Source of the DNA: JAXLXE01 sp046328115
Lineage (GTDB): Bacteria > Chloroflexota > UBA6077 > JACCZL01
Reading direction: 5' to 3'
NCBI GenBank assembly: GCA_046328115.1
Contig: JAXLXE010000002.1
Coordinates: 1 to 64,000, forward strand
Length of the DNA stretch: 64,000 nucleotides
Below are positions 34,800-43,281 of the stretch, in pieces. The stretch's first letter is position 1. Each line of letters opens with the position of its first letter. The notes under the pieces are model-generated. The model made no database searches. It was not told the origin of the DNA and was given only the letters and a program-made list of their open reading frames with translations. Both the position numbers and the translations under genes were made by a program.

Positions 34800-35702
34800 T
34801 TACGGATCACCGTCCACAAACGCTAGGCGCGGCTGCCACACGGCCCTCTCCACGACCGGCGAGACCAGCCCCAAAAATCGCCCCGCCGTATCGTACACCC
34901 GGACGCTATCTACCGCTTCCAGCGGCGCTTTCAGATCGTCAATAGGCCACGCACGCCCGTGCCGCATGTCGTCTGCCCGATTCTCCGTCGTCACAATAGA
35001 TGGGAGTCCAGAGAGCACTGAGTCCGGCGGCCGCAGCAAGTCCACCGCACGACCGGTGCGGCCAGCTTCCACTACATCGTCCAATCGATGCGCGTTGGAC
35101 AGCTCAAAGGTCCCGACGCGCGTCCGCAGGAGATGCTCCAGGTGAGCGCCGCACCCAACCGCTAGCCCCAGGTCCCGCGCGATGGAGCGGATGTAGGTCC
35201 CCTTGGAACAGTGAACGTCAAGAGTCAGACGGGGAGACGACCACTCGATGATCCGGGCCGCGTGAATGGTCACGCGTCTGGCGGGCACATCCACGATGGT
35301 ACCCCTGCGCGCCAGCTTGTAGGCCCGCTTGCCCTCCACTCGGATGGCCGAGTAGGCGGGCGGGCGCTGCAGGATTTCTCCCCGAAACTTGTCCAGATGG
35401 CGTTCGAGATCGATCGCGCCGAGCGGGGGAACGGGGGCTTGCGCAACGACCGCTCCCTCGGCGTCATCCGTCTCCGTCTGAGCGCCAAACAGGACGACCG
35501 CCCGATACTGCTTGTCCGCCCCTGCGAGATAGTCCACGAGCCGGGTGGCACGACCCACGGCAAGTGGGAGCACGCCCTCAGCGGCCGGATCCAGCGTCCC
35601 CGCGTGACCAATCCGACGAATGCCAAGCGCCCGGCGCACCACCGCCACGACGTCGTGCGAGGTGAAGCCGGCGGGCTTGTTGACGTTGATGAATCCATCC
35701 AT
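34800..35702 (-). CDS. truB: tRNA pseudouridine(55) synthase
   Basis: The 300-aa enzyme makes pseudouridine 55 in the T-loop of tRNAs. It begins MDGFINVNKPAGFTSHDVV and shows IGHAGTLDPAAEGVLPLAVG with the catalytic Asp, YRAVVLFGAQTETDDAEG, RPPAYSAIRVEGKRAYKLAR and SKGTYIRSIARDLG. ATG 35702 lies 13 nt downstream of the rbfA stop. Part of the conserved infB-rbfA-truB-ribF block. Confidence 0.95.
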   Translation of the reverse strand: MDGFINVNKPAGFTSHDVVAVVRRALGIRRIGHAGTLDPAAEGVLPLAVGRATRLVDYLAGADKQYRAVVLFGAQTETDDAEGAVVAQAPVPPLGAIDLERHLDKFRGEILQRPPAYSAIRVEGKRAYKLARRGTIVDVPARRVTIHAARIIEWSSPRLTLDVHCSKGTYIRSIARDLGLAVGCGAHLEHLLRTRVGTFELSNAHRLDDVVEAGRTGRAVDLLRPPDSVLSGLPSIVTTENRADDMRHGRAWPIDDLKAPLEAVDSVRVYDTAGRFLGLVSPVVERAVWQPRLAFVDGDP

Positions 35703-35715
35703 CAGCGTGTCGCCG

Positions 35716-36075
35716 CTACAGCTCAGGCTCACCCTTTGCGATGGTGTTGAGCAGGTGCATCACGCGAGCACCCCGGGCGATGGACGTGTCGAGCAGGAAC
35801 TCGATCTGAGGTGTGTGCCGAAGGTTGAGACGCTCGGCAAGCGTACGGCGGAAGAACGGCGCCGCGCGGCGTAGCCTGGCGAGCTTTGCCTGTGCCTCGG
35901 CATCGTCGCCCAGCACGCTCACGTATGCCCGAGCCTTCTGGAGGTCCGGCCCAACGTCCACCTCGACAATGCTGATCACGGAGGCAAGCTCCGGGTCGTC
36001 AGTCTCATGACGCAGGAGCTTGGCCAGCTCCTCGCGCAAGAGCTGATTCAGGCGATGCTGTCGTCGGCTCGGCAT
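35716..36075 (-). CDS. rbfA: Ribosome-binding factor A
   Basis: The 119-aa KH-like protein helps mature the 30S subunit (16S 5' helix). It starts MPSRRQHRLNQLLREELAKLL, with VISIVEVDVGPDLQKARAYVSVLG and APFFRRTLAERLNLRHTPQIEF LLD typical of RbfA. A very stable hairpin stands in the 56-nt gap after infB, just before its GGGGTG ribosome site. Confidence 0.94.
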   Translation of the reverse strand: MPSRRQHRLNQLLREELAKLLRHETDDPELASVISIVEVDVGPDLQKARAYVSVLGDDAEAQAKLARLRRAAPFFRRTLAERLNLRHTPQIEFLLDTSIARGARVMHLLNTIAKGEPEL

Positions 36076-36094
36076 GGAACACCCCAGCGCGAAG

Positions 36095-36120
36095 GCCGCC
36101 GCCCCGGTTGGGGCGGCGGC
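36095..36120 (-). terminator. Intercistronic hairpin between infB and rbfA
   Basis: A perfect 11-bp all-GC stem (GCCGCCGCCCC and GGGGCGGCGGC, loop of 4) lies between the infB stop and the rbfA start. There is no T-run, so it may be an mRNA processing or stability element, or a partial terminator inside the operon. Confidence 0.6.
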
Positions 36121-36131
36121 AGCGCCACAGC

Positions 36132-38063
36132 TCAGACCTGCTCCTCGCCGTACGCCTCGATCACGTCGCCCTCGCGGAAGTCGCTAAAGCCATCGAGGAC
36201 GATGCCGCACTCGTAGCCGGACGCTACCTCGCGCACGTCTTCCTTGATTCGGCGGAGAGTGCCGATCTTGCCATCCCAGAGCGAGGCGTCGCCGCGCTTC
36301 ACGCGGACGCTGCTGTTGCGCGTGATCTGGCCATCCGTAACGTAGCAGCCCGCCGCGGCGCCGCCTCGGCGCACCGGGAACACCTGGCGGATCTCGGCAT
36401 GGCCGTGGATGACCTCCTGGAACCGGGGACCCAGGAGTCCGTTGAGCGCGGCCTGCACATCATCCACCACGTTGTAGATCACGTTGTAGAAGCGCACGTC
36501 CACGCCCTGCGTGTCGGCCGCGGCCCTGGCGCTTGGCTCGGCGCGCACGTTGAACCCGATGATGATAGCCTTGGACGCGGACGCCAGCATGACGTCCGAA
36601 TCCGTCACGTTTCCGGTCCCGGAGCGCAGGACCTTCACGCGGTGCCCCTCTGCCTCCAGGCCCTCGAGCGAGGTCACGAGGGGCTCGATCGAGCCCTGAA
36701 CGTCCGCCTTGACCACCAGATTGAGGTCACGCACCTCACCGCTCTGCATGCGGCTGAAGATGTCCTCGAGCGACATCTCACCGGACGGTCGACCAGATGC
36801 GCGCTCGGATGCGCGCGCCGCGAGCGCCACCATCTGCCGCGCCGTCTTCTCGTCTGCCACCACCTGGAGACGGTCGCCAGCCTTAGGCACTCCACCCAGG
36901 CCCAGGATCTCGGCCGGCATGGAGGGGCCGGCTGACTTGATTCGCTTGCCGGAGTCGTCGAGCAGCGCCTTGAGCTTGCCGCTCACACCACCCACTACGA
37001 CCACATCGCCCACTCTGAGCGTGCCCCGCTGCACCAATACGGTGGCCACCGGGCCGCGTGTCTTGTCCAGCCGCGCTTCCACAATGATGCCGCTGGCAGC
37101 ACGGTCTGGATTGGCCTTGAGCTCGGCGACTTCCGCCAGCACTGCCAGGTTCGCTAGAAGGTCATCGACTCCCTGACCCGTGCGCGCGGAGACTGGCACG
37201 CACGCCACGTCACCGCCGTACTCCTCGATCACCACGTTGTGTTCGGTAAGCTGCTGCTTCACCTTGTCAGGATTGATCTCCGGGCGGTCCATCTTGTTCA
37301 GCGCCACGACGATCGGCACCTTGGCCGCGTGGGCGTGCTCGATGGCTTCAACGGTCTGGGGCATGACGCCATCATCCGCGGCGACCACCAGGACCGCGAT
37401 GTCCGTGACCTGCGCACCACGCGCCCGCATTGCGGTGAAGGCCTCATGGCCGGGCGTGTCCAGGAACGTGATCGTGTGGGGCGCTCCCTCCACGTCCACG
37501 TCCACCTGATAGGCGCCGATGTGCTGGGTAATGCCGCCCGCCTCGCCAACAGCCACCCGAGTCTGCCGGATACGGTCCAGGAGACTCGTCTTGCCATGGT
37601 CCACGTGGCCCATCACTGTGACGACGGGTGGACGCGTGACCATATGGGCGGCCTCTTCTTCAGAGATCTCCTCCACGGCCTCTTCCGCCTGCCCCTCGCG
37701 CGCGCCATCCGGCCCGGCAGCAGTGGACTCGCTCACCTCAAATCCGAGATCGGCGGCAACCACGGCCGCGGTATCAAAGTCCACCACCTGGTTCATGGTG
37801 GCAAAGATGCCGTTCTTGATCAGGGCTTGAATGACCATGGCCGGACGCACGGAGAGGAGTCCCGCCAGCTCTTCCACGGTCATCATGGGGGGGAGCTCGA
37901 GCTGGCCTGGAGCGGTGGCTACGGCGGCGCCGTTACCGCCCGCGGAGTCGTCATTGTCCGGGCTAAATGGGCCGCGACGGCCGTTGCCGCCACGCGCCTG
38001 TCCTGGCCGATTCGGCCGTGGTCGCGGGCGGTTGCCGCCTCTCCTGAATGGGCGTGGACTCAT
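36132..38063 (-). CDS. infB: Translation initiation factor IF-2 (short form)
   Basis: The 643-aa GTPase loads fMet-tRNA on the 30S subunit. A basic N-terminal extension (about 45 residues, PRPFRRGGNRPRPRPN) precedes the IF2_N domain (MMTVEELAGLLSVRPAMVIQALIKNG). The G domain has VMGHVDHGKTSLLDRI, TFLDTPGHEAF, LNKMDRPEINPDKVKQQ and VPVSARTGQGVDDLL. Domains II-IV follow, ending SGYECGIVLDGFSDFREGDVIEAY. The length is on the short side, as in several Gram-positive-like lineages. It begins right at the ylxR stop. Confidence 0.97.
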   Translation of the reverse strand: MSPRPFRRGGNRPRPRPNRPGQARGGNGRRGPFSPDNDDSAGGNGAAVATAPGQLELPPMMTVEELAGLLSVRPAMVIQALIKNGIFATMNQVVDFDTAAVVAADLGFEVSESTAAGPDGAREGQAEEAVEEISEEEAAHMVTRPPVVTVMGHVDHGKTSLLDRIRQTRVAVGEAGGITQHIGAYQVDVDVEGAPHTITFLDTPGHEAFTAMRARGAQVTDIAVLVVAADDGVMPQTVEAIEHAHAAKVPIVVALNKMDRPEINPDKVKQQLTEHNVVIEEYGGDVACVPVSARTGQGVDDLLANLAVLAEVAELKANPDRAASGIIVEARLDKTRGPVATVLVQRGTLRVGDVVVVGGVSGKLKALLDDSGKRIKSAGPSMPAEILGLGGVPKAGDRLQVVADEKTARQMVALAARASERASGRPSGEMSLEDIFSRMQSGEVRDLNLVVKADVQGSIEPLVTSLEGLEAEGHRVKVLRSGTGNVTDSDVMLASASKAIIIGFNVRAEPSARAAADTQGVDVRFYNVIYNVVDDVQAALNGLLGPRFQEVIHGHAEIRQVFPVRRGGAAAGCYVTDGQITRNSSVRVKRGDASLWDGKIGTLRRIKEDVREVASGYECGIVLDGFSDFREGDVIEAYGEEQV

Positions 38064-38405
38064 CTAGCTCCCCTCTCCTACTTCGACCGGCTCGCGGTCT
38101 GCCTCAAATGTGGATGCTGTGGACGGGCCGGTCGCTGTCTCTAGCGACTCGGCAAATGCCGCCAGCGCGACTCGATCGGTTGCTGGCACGTCGCACTTCA
38201 ATGCTCGATCAAGAAGCCGCCGCTTGATCGCCGTGGCCCAGCAGGTGCCGGCAGCACAAAGATACGCTCCGCGCCCCGCCTGCTTCCCCGTGCGATCCAC
38301 CGAAACGGCGCCGCCGGTCCCGCGGACGACGCGCAAAAGCTCCCGCTTGGGGCGAGCAGACCGACACGCGATGCAGGTACGCTCTGGGACGTGGCGAACG
38401 CGCAT
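38064..38405 (-). CDS. ylxR: YlxR/DUF448 RNA-binding protein
   Basis: The 113-aa protein has the DUF448 signature ERTCIACRSARPKRELLRVVRGT...GRGAYLCAAGTCW. YlxR-like proteins bind RNA and are encoded between nusA and infB, as here. Starts 9 nt after the nusA stop; infB begins immediately after its stop. Confidence 0.9.
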   Translation of the reverse strand: MRVRHVPERTCIACRSARPKRELLRVVRGTGGAVSVDRTGKQAGRGAYLCAAGTCWATAIKRRLLDRALKCDVPATDRVALAAFAESLETATGPSTASTFEADREPVEVGEGS

Positions 38406-38414
38406 GCAAGACGC

Positions 38415-39563
38415 TCAGGCGTCTGCCGCCGAGGCGCCCGTGGCTTCCGCGCCAGTGGAATCCTCAACATCCTGCGCGGGCTTCTGCGCCGCCGCCTGGG
38501 CGGCCGCGATGGCCGCGTCACTCTTGATGTCAATGCGCCAGCCGGTCAGCTTGGCAGCCAGGCGGGCGTTCTGACCCTCCTTGCCAATGGCCAACGAGAG
38601 CTGCCGCTCAGGCACAACCACCGTGGCGGTCTTGGTGTCCTCGTCTATGCTGACTCGCATCACCTGAGCCGGACTCAGCGCGTTGGCCACGTAGCGCGCA
38701 GGATCATCCGCCCACTCCACCACGTCGATCTTCTCGCCACCGAGCTCATTCACGATGTTCTGGATGCGCATGCCTCGCATGCCCACGCACGAACCAACGG
38801 CGTCGATACCCTCCTGGCGCGCCTGCACGGCCACCTTGGAGCGCGCACCTGCCTCGCGCGCAATGGCCTTGATCTCCACGCGGCCATCGTAGATCTCCGG
38901 CACCTCTTGTTCGAACAGCCGCCGCAACATGAGGCGATGCGCCCGTGAGACCACGATGTGTGGGCCACGGTGGGTGTCCTGGACTTCCGCCACGTAGACC
39001 TTGATGCGCTGACCCGGGTAGTAGCGCTCGCTGGACACCTGCTCGGACCGAGGCATGATGGCCTCAGCCTTGCCAAGCTCAACGATCGCCGTGCCTGCCT
39101 CGATCCGCTGGATGACGCCGTGGAGGATCTCGCCCTCACGCTCGGCGAACTCGTCAAACACCATCCGCCGCTCGGCCTCGCGCAGCTTCTGCAGAATCAC
39201 CTGCTTGGCCGTCTGGGCCTGGATCCGCTTCCCGAAGTCCGGCGGCGTCACCTCGGTGACGAGATCCTCGCCAAGTGCTATGCGCGGGTTCACCGCGCGC
39301 GCCTCGTTGAGCAAGACCTGGTCCGCGGCCGGCCTACCGTCCGCGCGCTCCTCCTCGATCTCGGAGACCACGAGCTGGCGGTGGAAGATGCGCGGCTGCC
39401 CACCATCCTCGTCAAACTCGACGAAGTAGTCCTGGGCGGGCGACTCGAAGTCTCGCTTGTACGCAGAGACCAGGGCCGCCTCGATGGCTTTCACCACCAC
39501 GTCGCGGGGCACACCCTTTTCGCTGCTGAGCTGCGTGATCGCCGTGAGAAACTCCGTCTTCAT
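38415..39563 (-). CDS. nusA: Transcription termination/antitermination factor NusA
   Basis: The 382-aa protein has the N-terminal RNAP-binding domain (MKTEFLTAITQLSSEKGVPRDVVVKAIEAALVSAYKR), an S1 domain (GEILHGVIQRIEAGTAIVELGKAEAIMP), and KH1/KH2 domains (DAVGSCVGMRGMRIQNIVNELGGEKIDVVEW, QLSLAIGKEGQNARLAAKLTGWRIDIKS). The acidic repeats of E. coli NusA are missing. AAGGAGG lies upstream of the ATG. The usual rimP gene is not in front; instead there is a promoter and a terminator-like hairpin in the leader, then a LuxR-type gene. Confidence 0.96.
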   Translation of the reverse strand: MKTEFLTAITQLSSEKGVPRDVVVKAIEAALVSAYKRDFESPAQDYFVEFDEDGGQPRIFHRQLVVSEIEEERADGRPAADQVLLNEARAVNPRIALGEDLVTEVTPPDFGKRIQAQTAKQVILQKLREAERRMVFDEFAEREGEILHGVIQRIEAGTAIVELGKAEAIMPRSEQVSSERYYPGQRIKVYVAEVQDTHRGPHIVVSRAHRLMLRRLFEQEVPEIYDGRVEIKAIAREAGARSKVAVQARQEGIDAVGSCVGMRGMRIQNIVNELGGEKIDVVEWADDPARYVANALSPAQVMRVSIDEDTKTATVVVPERQLSLAIGKEGQNARLAAKLTGWRIDIKSDAAIAAAQAAAQKPAQDVEDSTGAEATGASAADA

Positions 39564-39650
39564 GACCTAGTCACGCCTCCTTCAAGCAGCGATTCGAGCG
39601 GATTACAAACGTTGCCTCTCGAAGCCCCGGTGCGATCTGGGCCGTACACG

Positions 39651-39676
39651 AAAAGAAGTGGGACTGCCCCACTTCT
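39651..39676 (-). terminator. Terminator-like hairpin in the nusA leader
   Basis: Read on the minus strand, a 9-bp perfect stem (AGAAGTGGG and CCCACTTCT, loop of 5 nt) runs into TTTT at 39654-39651. It is 87 nt upstream of the nusA ATG and lies downstream of a predicted nusA promoter (39698-39726). It could end the upstream LuxR transcript or attenuate nusA. Confidence 0.75.
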
Positions 39677-39697
39677 CCTGGCCCGACTCGTGATGGA

Positions 39698-39726
39698 AGT
39701 ATATCACCGCGCCCCTATGCCCACAA
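39698..39726 (-). promoter_or_regulatory. Predicted nusA operon promoter
   Basis: TTGTGG (39726-39721), 17-bp spacer, TATACT (39703-39698). The start site would lie near 39691, so the terminator-like hairpin sits at about +15 to +40 of the nusA mRNA. Confidence 0.65.
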
Positions 39727-39789
39727 GGAATCCTTCGTTCGCGATTGCGCGACAATCTGGCATTCGTCGGCCGCGCCGTTTAGGTGCGG

Positions 39790-40359
39790 CTAGACGCTGA
39801 TGATGCCTTCCCTCATGGCCGTGTGGACCGCTTCGGCACGGCTCCGCGCATCCAGCTTCGCCAGGATCGACGCCATGTGGAACTTGACCGTGTGCTCGGT
39901 GATGCCGAGCCTTCGCGCGATGTGCTTATTGGGGAGGCCACGCGCCACCTGCGAGAGTACCTGCCGCTCCCGCTCAGTGAGCGCGCCGCGCTGGGCCTGC
40001 TCATGGTCCAGGACGCTGGGGCTGAATGCGATAAAGCCGGCGTGCGCGGCACGAATCGCGGCCCTGATGGAGTCAGAGTCGGCACCGCCGGCCACAAAGG
40101 CGACGCCGCGGGCGGGTAATTCGTCGCGAGCGGGCCAGTCCACCCGGTACTCCGCCAGAACTACGTAGGCGCGCGGCGCGAGCGTGACGCGGTCCCCGCT
40201 CCGCGGCAACCGCGTCACGAGGACCACGTCCACCTGGTGTTGCTCATCATCAGGCTCGCCATCACCATCGAGGAGGTGCAGTCCAGGGTCGTCCGACACG
40301 ATCGCTCGCAGGCCAGCGGCGATGACGGGCGAGGACACGTCAACCGATACCCGAATCAT
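39790..40359 (-). CDS. LuxR/NarL-type transcription regulator with degenerate receiver
   Basis: The 189-aa protein has an N-terminal receiver-like fold (MIRVSVDVSSPVIAAGLRAIVSDDPG) in which the phospho-acceptor position is not Asp (VDVVLVTRLPRSG), and the acidic pocket is largely missing. The C-terminal LuxR HTH is canonical: GALTERERQVLSQVARGLPNKHIARRLGITEHTVKFHMASIL. Regulation is therefore unlikely to be by phosphorylation. The ATG at 40359 is 11 nt after the serine protease stop, a two-gene unit. Confidence 0.85.
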   Translation of the reverse strand: MIRVSVDVSSPVIAAGLRAIVSDDPGLHLLDGDGEPDDEQHQVDVVLVTRLPRSGDRVTLAPRAYVVLAEYRVDWPARDELPARGVAFVAGGADSDSIRAAIRAAHAGFIAFSPSVLDHEQAQRGALTERERQVLSQVARGLPNKHIARRLGITEHTVKFHMASILAKLDARSRAEAVHTAMREGIISV

Positions 40360-40369
40360 TGGTGAGCGC

Positions 40370-41248
40370 CTAAGGCCGCTCACCAATAGTGACCGTTAGC
40401 GCCGCCGGCACGCCGCCACGAACCACGTGCACGCTCACCTCTGCCCCGATCAACTCGGGGGGCAGCGCGAGTCTCAAGGCCTCGGCCGAGTCGACTGCCG
40501 CATCGCCAACGCGGGTGATCAAGTCACCCACGAGCAGTCCGGCCTGCTCGGCCGGCCCGTCCCCCTCTAGCCCGACGACGAGAAGGGCGTGCCCGGACGG
40601 GAAGCCAGCCTGGCCGCGGATCGCCACGCGCTGCGTTGCCACCCCCAAGAACGCACCCCGGACGCGCCCGTGTCGCACGAGCGAGCTGACCACGCGATCC
40701 ACTGTCGCGGTGCTGAGCGCCACGGCGTCACCCCGACCCAGCAGTGACGTGGCCATCCCCAGGACGCGACCCTCACTGTCTACCGCGCCGCCACCCGAAA
40801 ACCCGGGGTAGAGCGTGGCATCCAGCCGCAGGTACCCATCCAGTCTCGCGCCGCGCCGCGTCGATGCCGAGCCGGTGGCGCTCACGATGCCGAGGCTGAC
40901 CTCCACCGCGGAGCCGGGCCGCGCGGCGACCACCAGCAGGTCTCCCAAACGCGGTTCAGGGGCTCGAATGGCGGGGCTAAGTTGTACGTCGATTCGCAGT
41001 GCCGCCACGTCGGTGGCGGGATCGCGCCCGACAAGGACGGCCGGCACCTCACGCCCGTCGTCCAGGCCCACGCGGATCTCATCTTCCTGCTCGATCACGT
41101 GGTCGGCCGTCACGATCACGCCCTCGGCGAGCCAGACGATCCCGCTCGCCGGGTGCCTGCGCCGCGCCGCAACCCGGACCAACGACGGTGAGAAACCCGC
41201 AATTGCACCCGCGAAGCCTCCGGCCGCGCCTTTGAGTTGTTCGCTCAT
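40370..41248 (-). CDS. HtrA/DegP-like S1C serine protease with PDZ domain
   Basis: The 292-aa protease shows the triad His (VIVTADHVIEQ), Asp (PATDVAALRIDV) and Ser (GFSGGGAVDSEG), followed by one PDZ domain (residues about 195-290, LLVVGLEGDGPAEQAGLLVGDLITRVGD). There is no signal peptide or transmembrane segment from the chosen ATG, which has GGAG 6 nt upstream, so it is likely cytoplasmic, unlike most DegP proteins. The next gene is the LuxR-type regulator. Confidence 0.85.
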   Translation of the reverse strand: MSEQLKGAAGGFAGAIAGFSPSLVRVAARRRHPASGIVWLAEGVIVTADHVIEQEDEIRVGLDDGREVPAVLVGRDPATDVAALRIDVQLSPAIRAPEPRLGDLLVVAARPGSAVEVSLGIVSATGSASTRRGARLDGYLRLDATLYPGFSGGGAVDSEGRVLGMATSLLGRGDAVALSTATVDRVVSSLVRHGRVRGAFLGVATQRVAIRGQAGFPSGHALLVVGLEGDGPAEQAGLLVGDLITRVGDAAVDSAEALRLALPPELIGAEVSVHVVRGGVPAALTVTIGERP

Positions 41249-41396
41249 GGCATGCTCCGATGGGCCTACCGCCCACAGTGGAGTGACGCTCTGCGCGCCC
41301 TCCCAAACAACGATAGGAGCGGCCGATGGTGGGGAGCATCGGGCGTCTGGGCAGGCCGGCACCTACCCGAACGTGCAGGTCACCGCGTCGGATCGC

Positions 41397-41597
41397 TCAG
41401 CCGCCGCCCACCATGCGCACGATCTCGAGTCGATCTCCGGCCTGCAAAAGCACGCTCTCAAATGTGGCGCGCTTCACAATCTCACCGTTGCGCTCGACCG
41501 CGACGATCTTCGGATTGATCCCGAGTGACTCGATGAACGCGGTGAGGCTGATCGGCCCATCCACGCGCCGAGCTTTGCCATTGACGGTGAGATCCAT
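41397..41597 (-). CDS. thiS: Sulfur carrier protein ThiS
   Basis: The 66-aa ubiquitin-like sulfur carrier (MDLTVNGKARRVDGPISLTAFIESLG...ILQAGDRLEIVRMVGGG in outline) ends in the Gly-Gly tail that is thiocarboxylated for thiazole formation. It is the last gene of the thiG-thiE-thiS operon and starts 2 nt after the thiE stop. Confidence 0.93.
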   Translation of the reverse strand: MDLTVNGKARRVDGPISLTAFIESLGINPKIVAVERNGEIVKRATFESVLLQAGDRLEIVRMVGGG

Positions 41598-41599
41598 GT

Positions 41600-42264
41600 T
41601 CAGGAACGCCTCCGGTGGAGGGGAGCTGTAGGCCAGGCCTCGCGGACCGCGGATGCCAGGCGATTCGCTGATGCTCGGGGATCAGGATCGGCCTGGATTT
41701 TGGAGAGTACTGCCACGCCGGCCGCCCCAGCGCCGATCACCTGGGATGCATTGGCGGCGCGGATGCCGCCGATGCCCACGAGGGGCACCGACACGCTGGC
41801 CGCGATTTTTCGGAGCAGCGTGGGTCCCCCCGGCAAGGCGCCCGGGTGGGAGCCCGTGGCAAACATCGAGCCCACAACCAGCATGTCTGCACCACGGGCG
41901 GCGGCCTCGGCGGCGCCGGTGGTGTCATGCACGGAGCGGCTGATCAACAGCCCTGGGGCCATCGCCCGGACCACCTGGGGCGGGAGGGCGTCCTCGCCAA
42001 GCTGCACGCCATCCGCCCCGGCCGCGATGGCCACATCCACCCGCTCGTTGACGAGCAGCAAGGCTCGGCGGCGTACGATGCCCGCCAGCCGGGTGACCAG
42101 CGCAAAGAGCTGGCCACCAGACAGGTCCTTCTCGCGGACCTGGACCACGTTCACGCCACCATCGACCGCCGCTGCAACTACATCGTCCAGGCTACGCTCA
42201 CCGCAGATTTTGCGATCCGTGACCAACATGATCACTGGAAGCGGTAGCGTGGCCCGAGCGTCTG

Positions 42265-42268
<4 letters not shown>
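41600..42268 (-). CDS. thiE: Thiamine-phosphate synthase
   Basis: The 222-aa TIM barrel couples the hydroxymethylpyrimidine and thiazole phosphates. Motifs: IMLVTDRKICGER, VVQVREKDLSGGQLFAL, LLVNERVDVAIAAGADGVQLGEDALP, SVHDTTGAAEAAARGADMLVVGSMFATGSHPG and PLVGIGGIRAANASQVIGAGAAGVAVLS. GTG 42268 overlaps the thiG stop (GTGA); a 53-codon N-terminal extension upstream would lie inside thiG and is rejected. Confidence 0.94.
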
Positions 42269-43038
<770 letters not shown>

Positions 43039-43128
43039 TGTCCCACTCCTGGCGACGGGCAGGCCTTACTACCGCTGCGACGGAGCGAGCGTGGAAAGAG
43101 CGGGATCGCCGAGACTTGGATACCGGTC

Positions 43129-43211
43129 ACCGCTTCCCTTCGCAGGTGCTAACCTGTTCAGGTTCCGAGGGTCGCCCGCGAACGGGCTCTCAGCCAATGG
43201 CTCCCCTAGCA
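43129..43211 (-). ncRNA. TPP riboswitch (THI element)
   Basis: Read on the minus strand: GCTAGGGGAGCC at the 5' P1/P2 side, the invariant GGCTGAGAG, ACCCT followed by GGAACCTGAACAGGTTAG (the GAACCTGA pyrimidine-sensor block), and closing GCGAAGGGAAG. These are the consensus blocks of the THI box. It precedes thiG; the roughly 90 nt to the ATG contain no U-tract, so control of the ribosome site is more likely than transcription termination. Confidence 0.93.
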
Positions 43212-43281
43212 GACTCGGGTCGCGCGGCCACGTCCGCCGGGCGCGAGAATGGCCCGTCGAGCCGACCGTCCTGTACATGGT

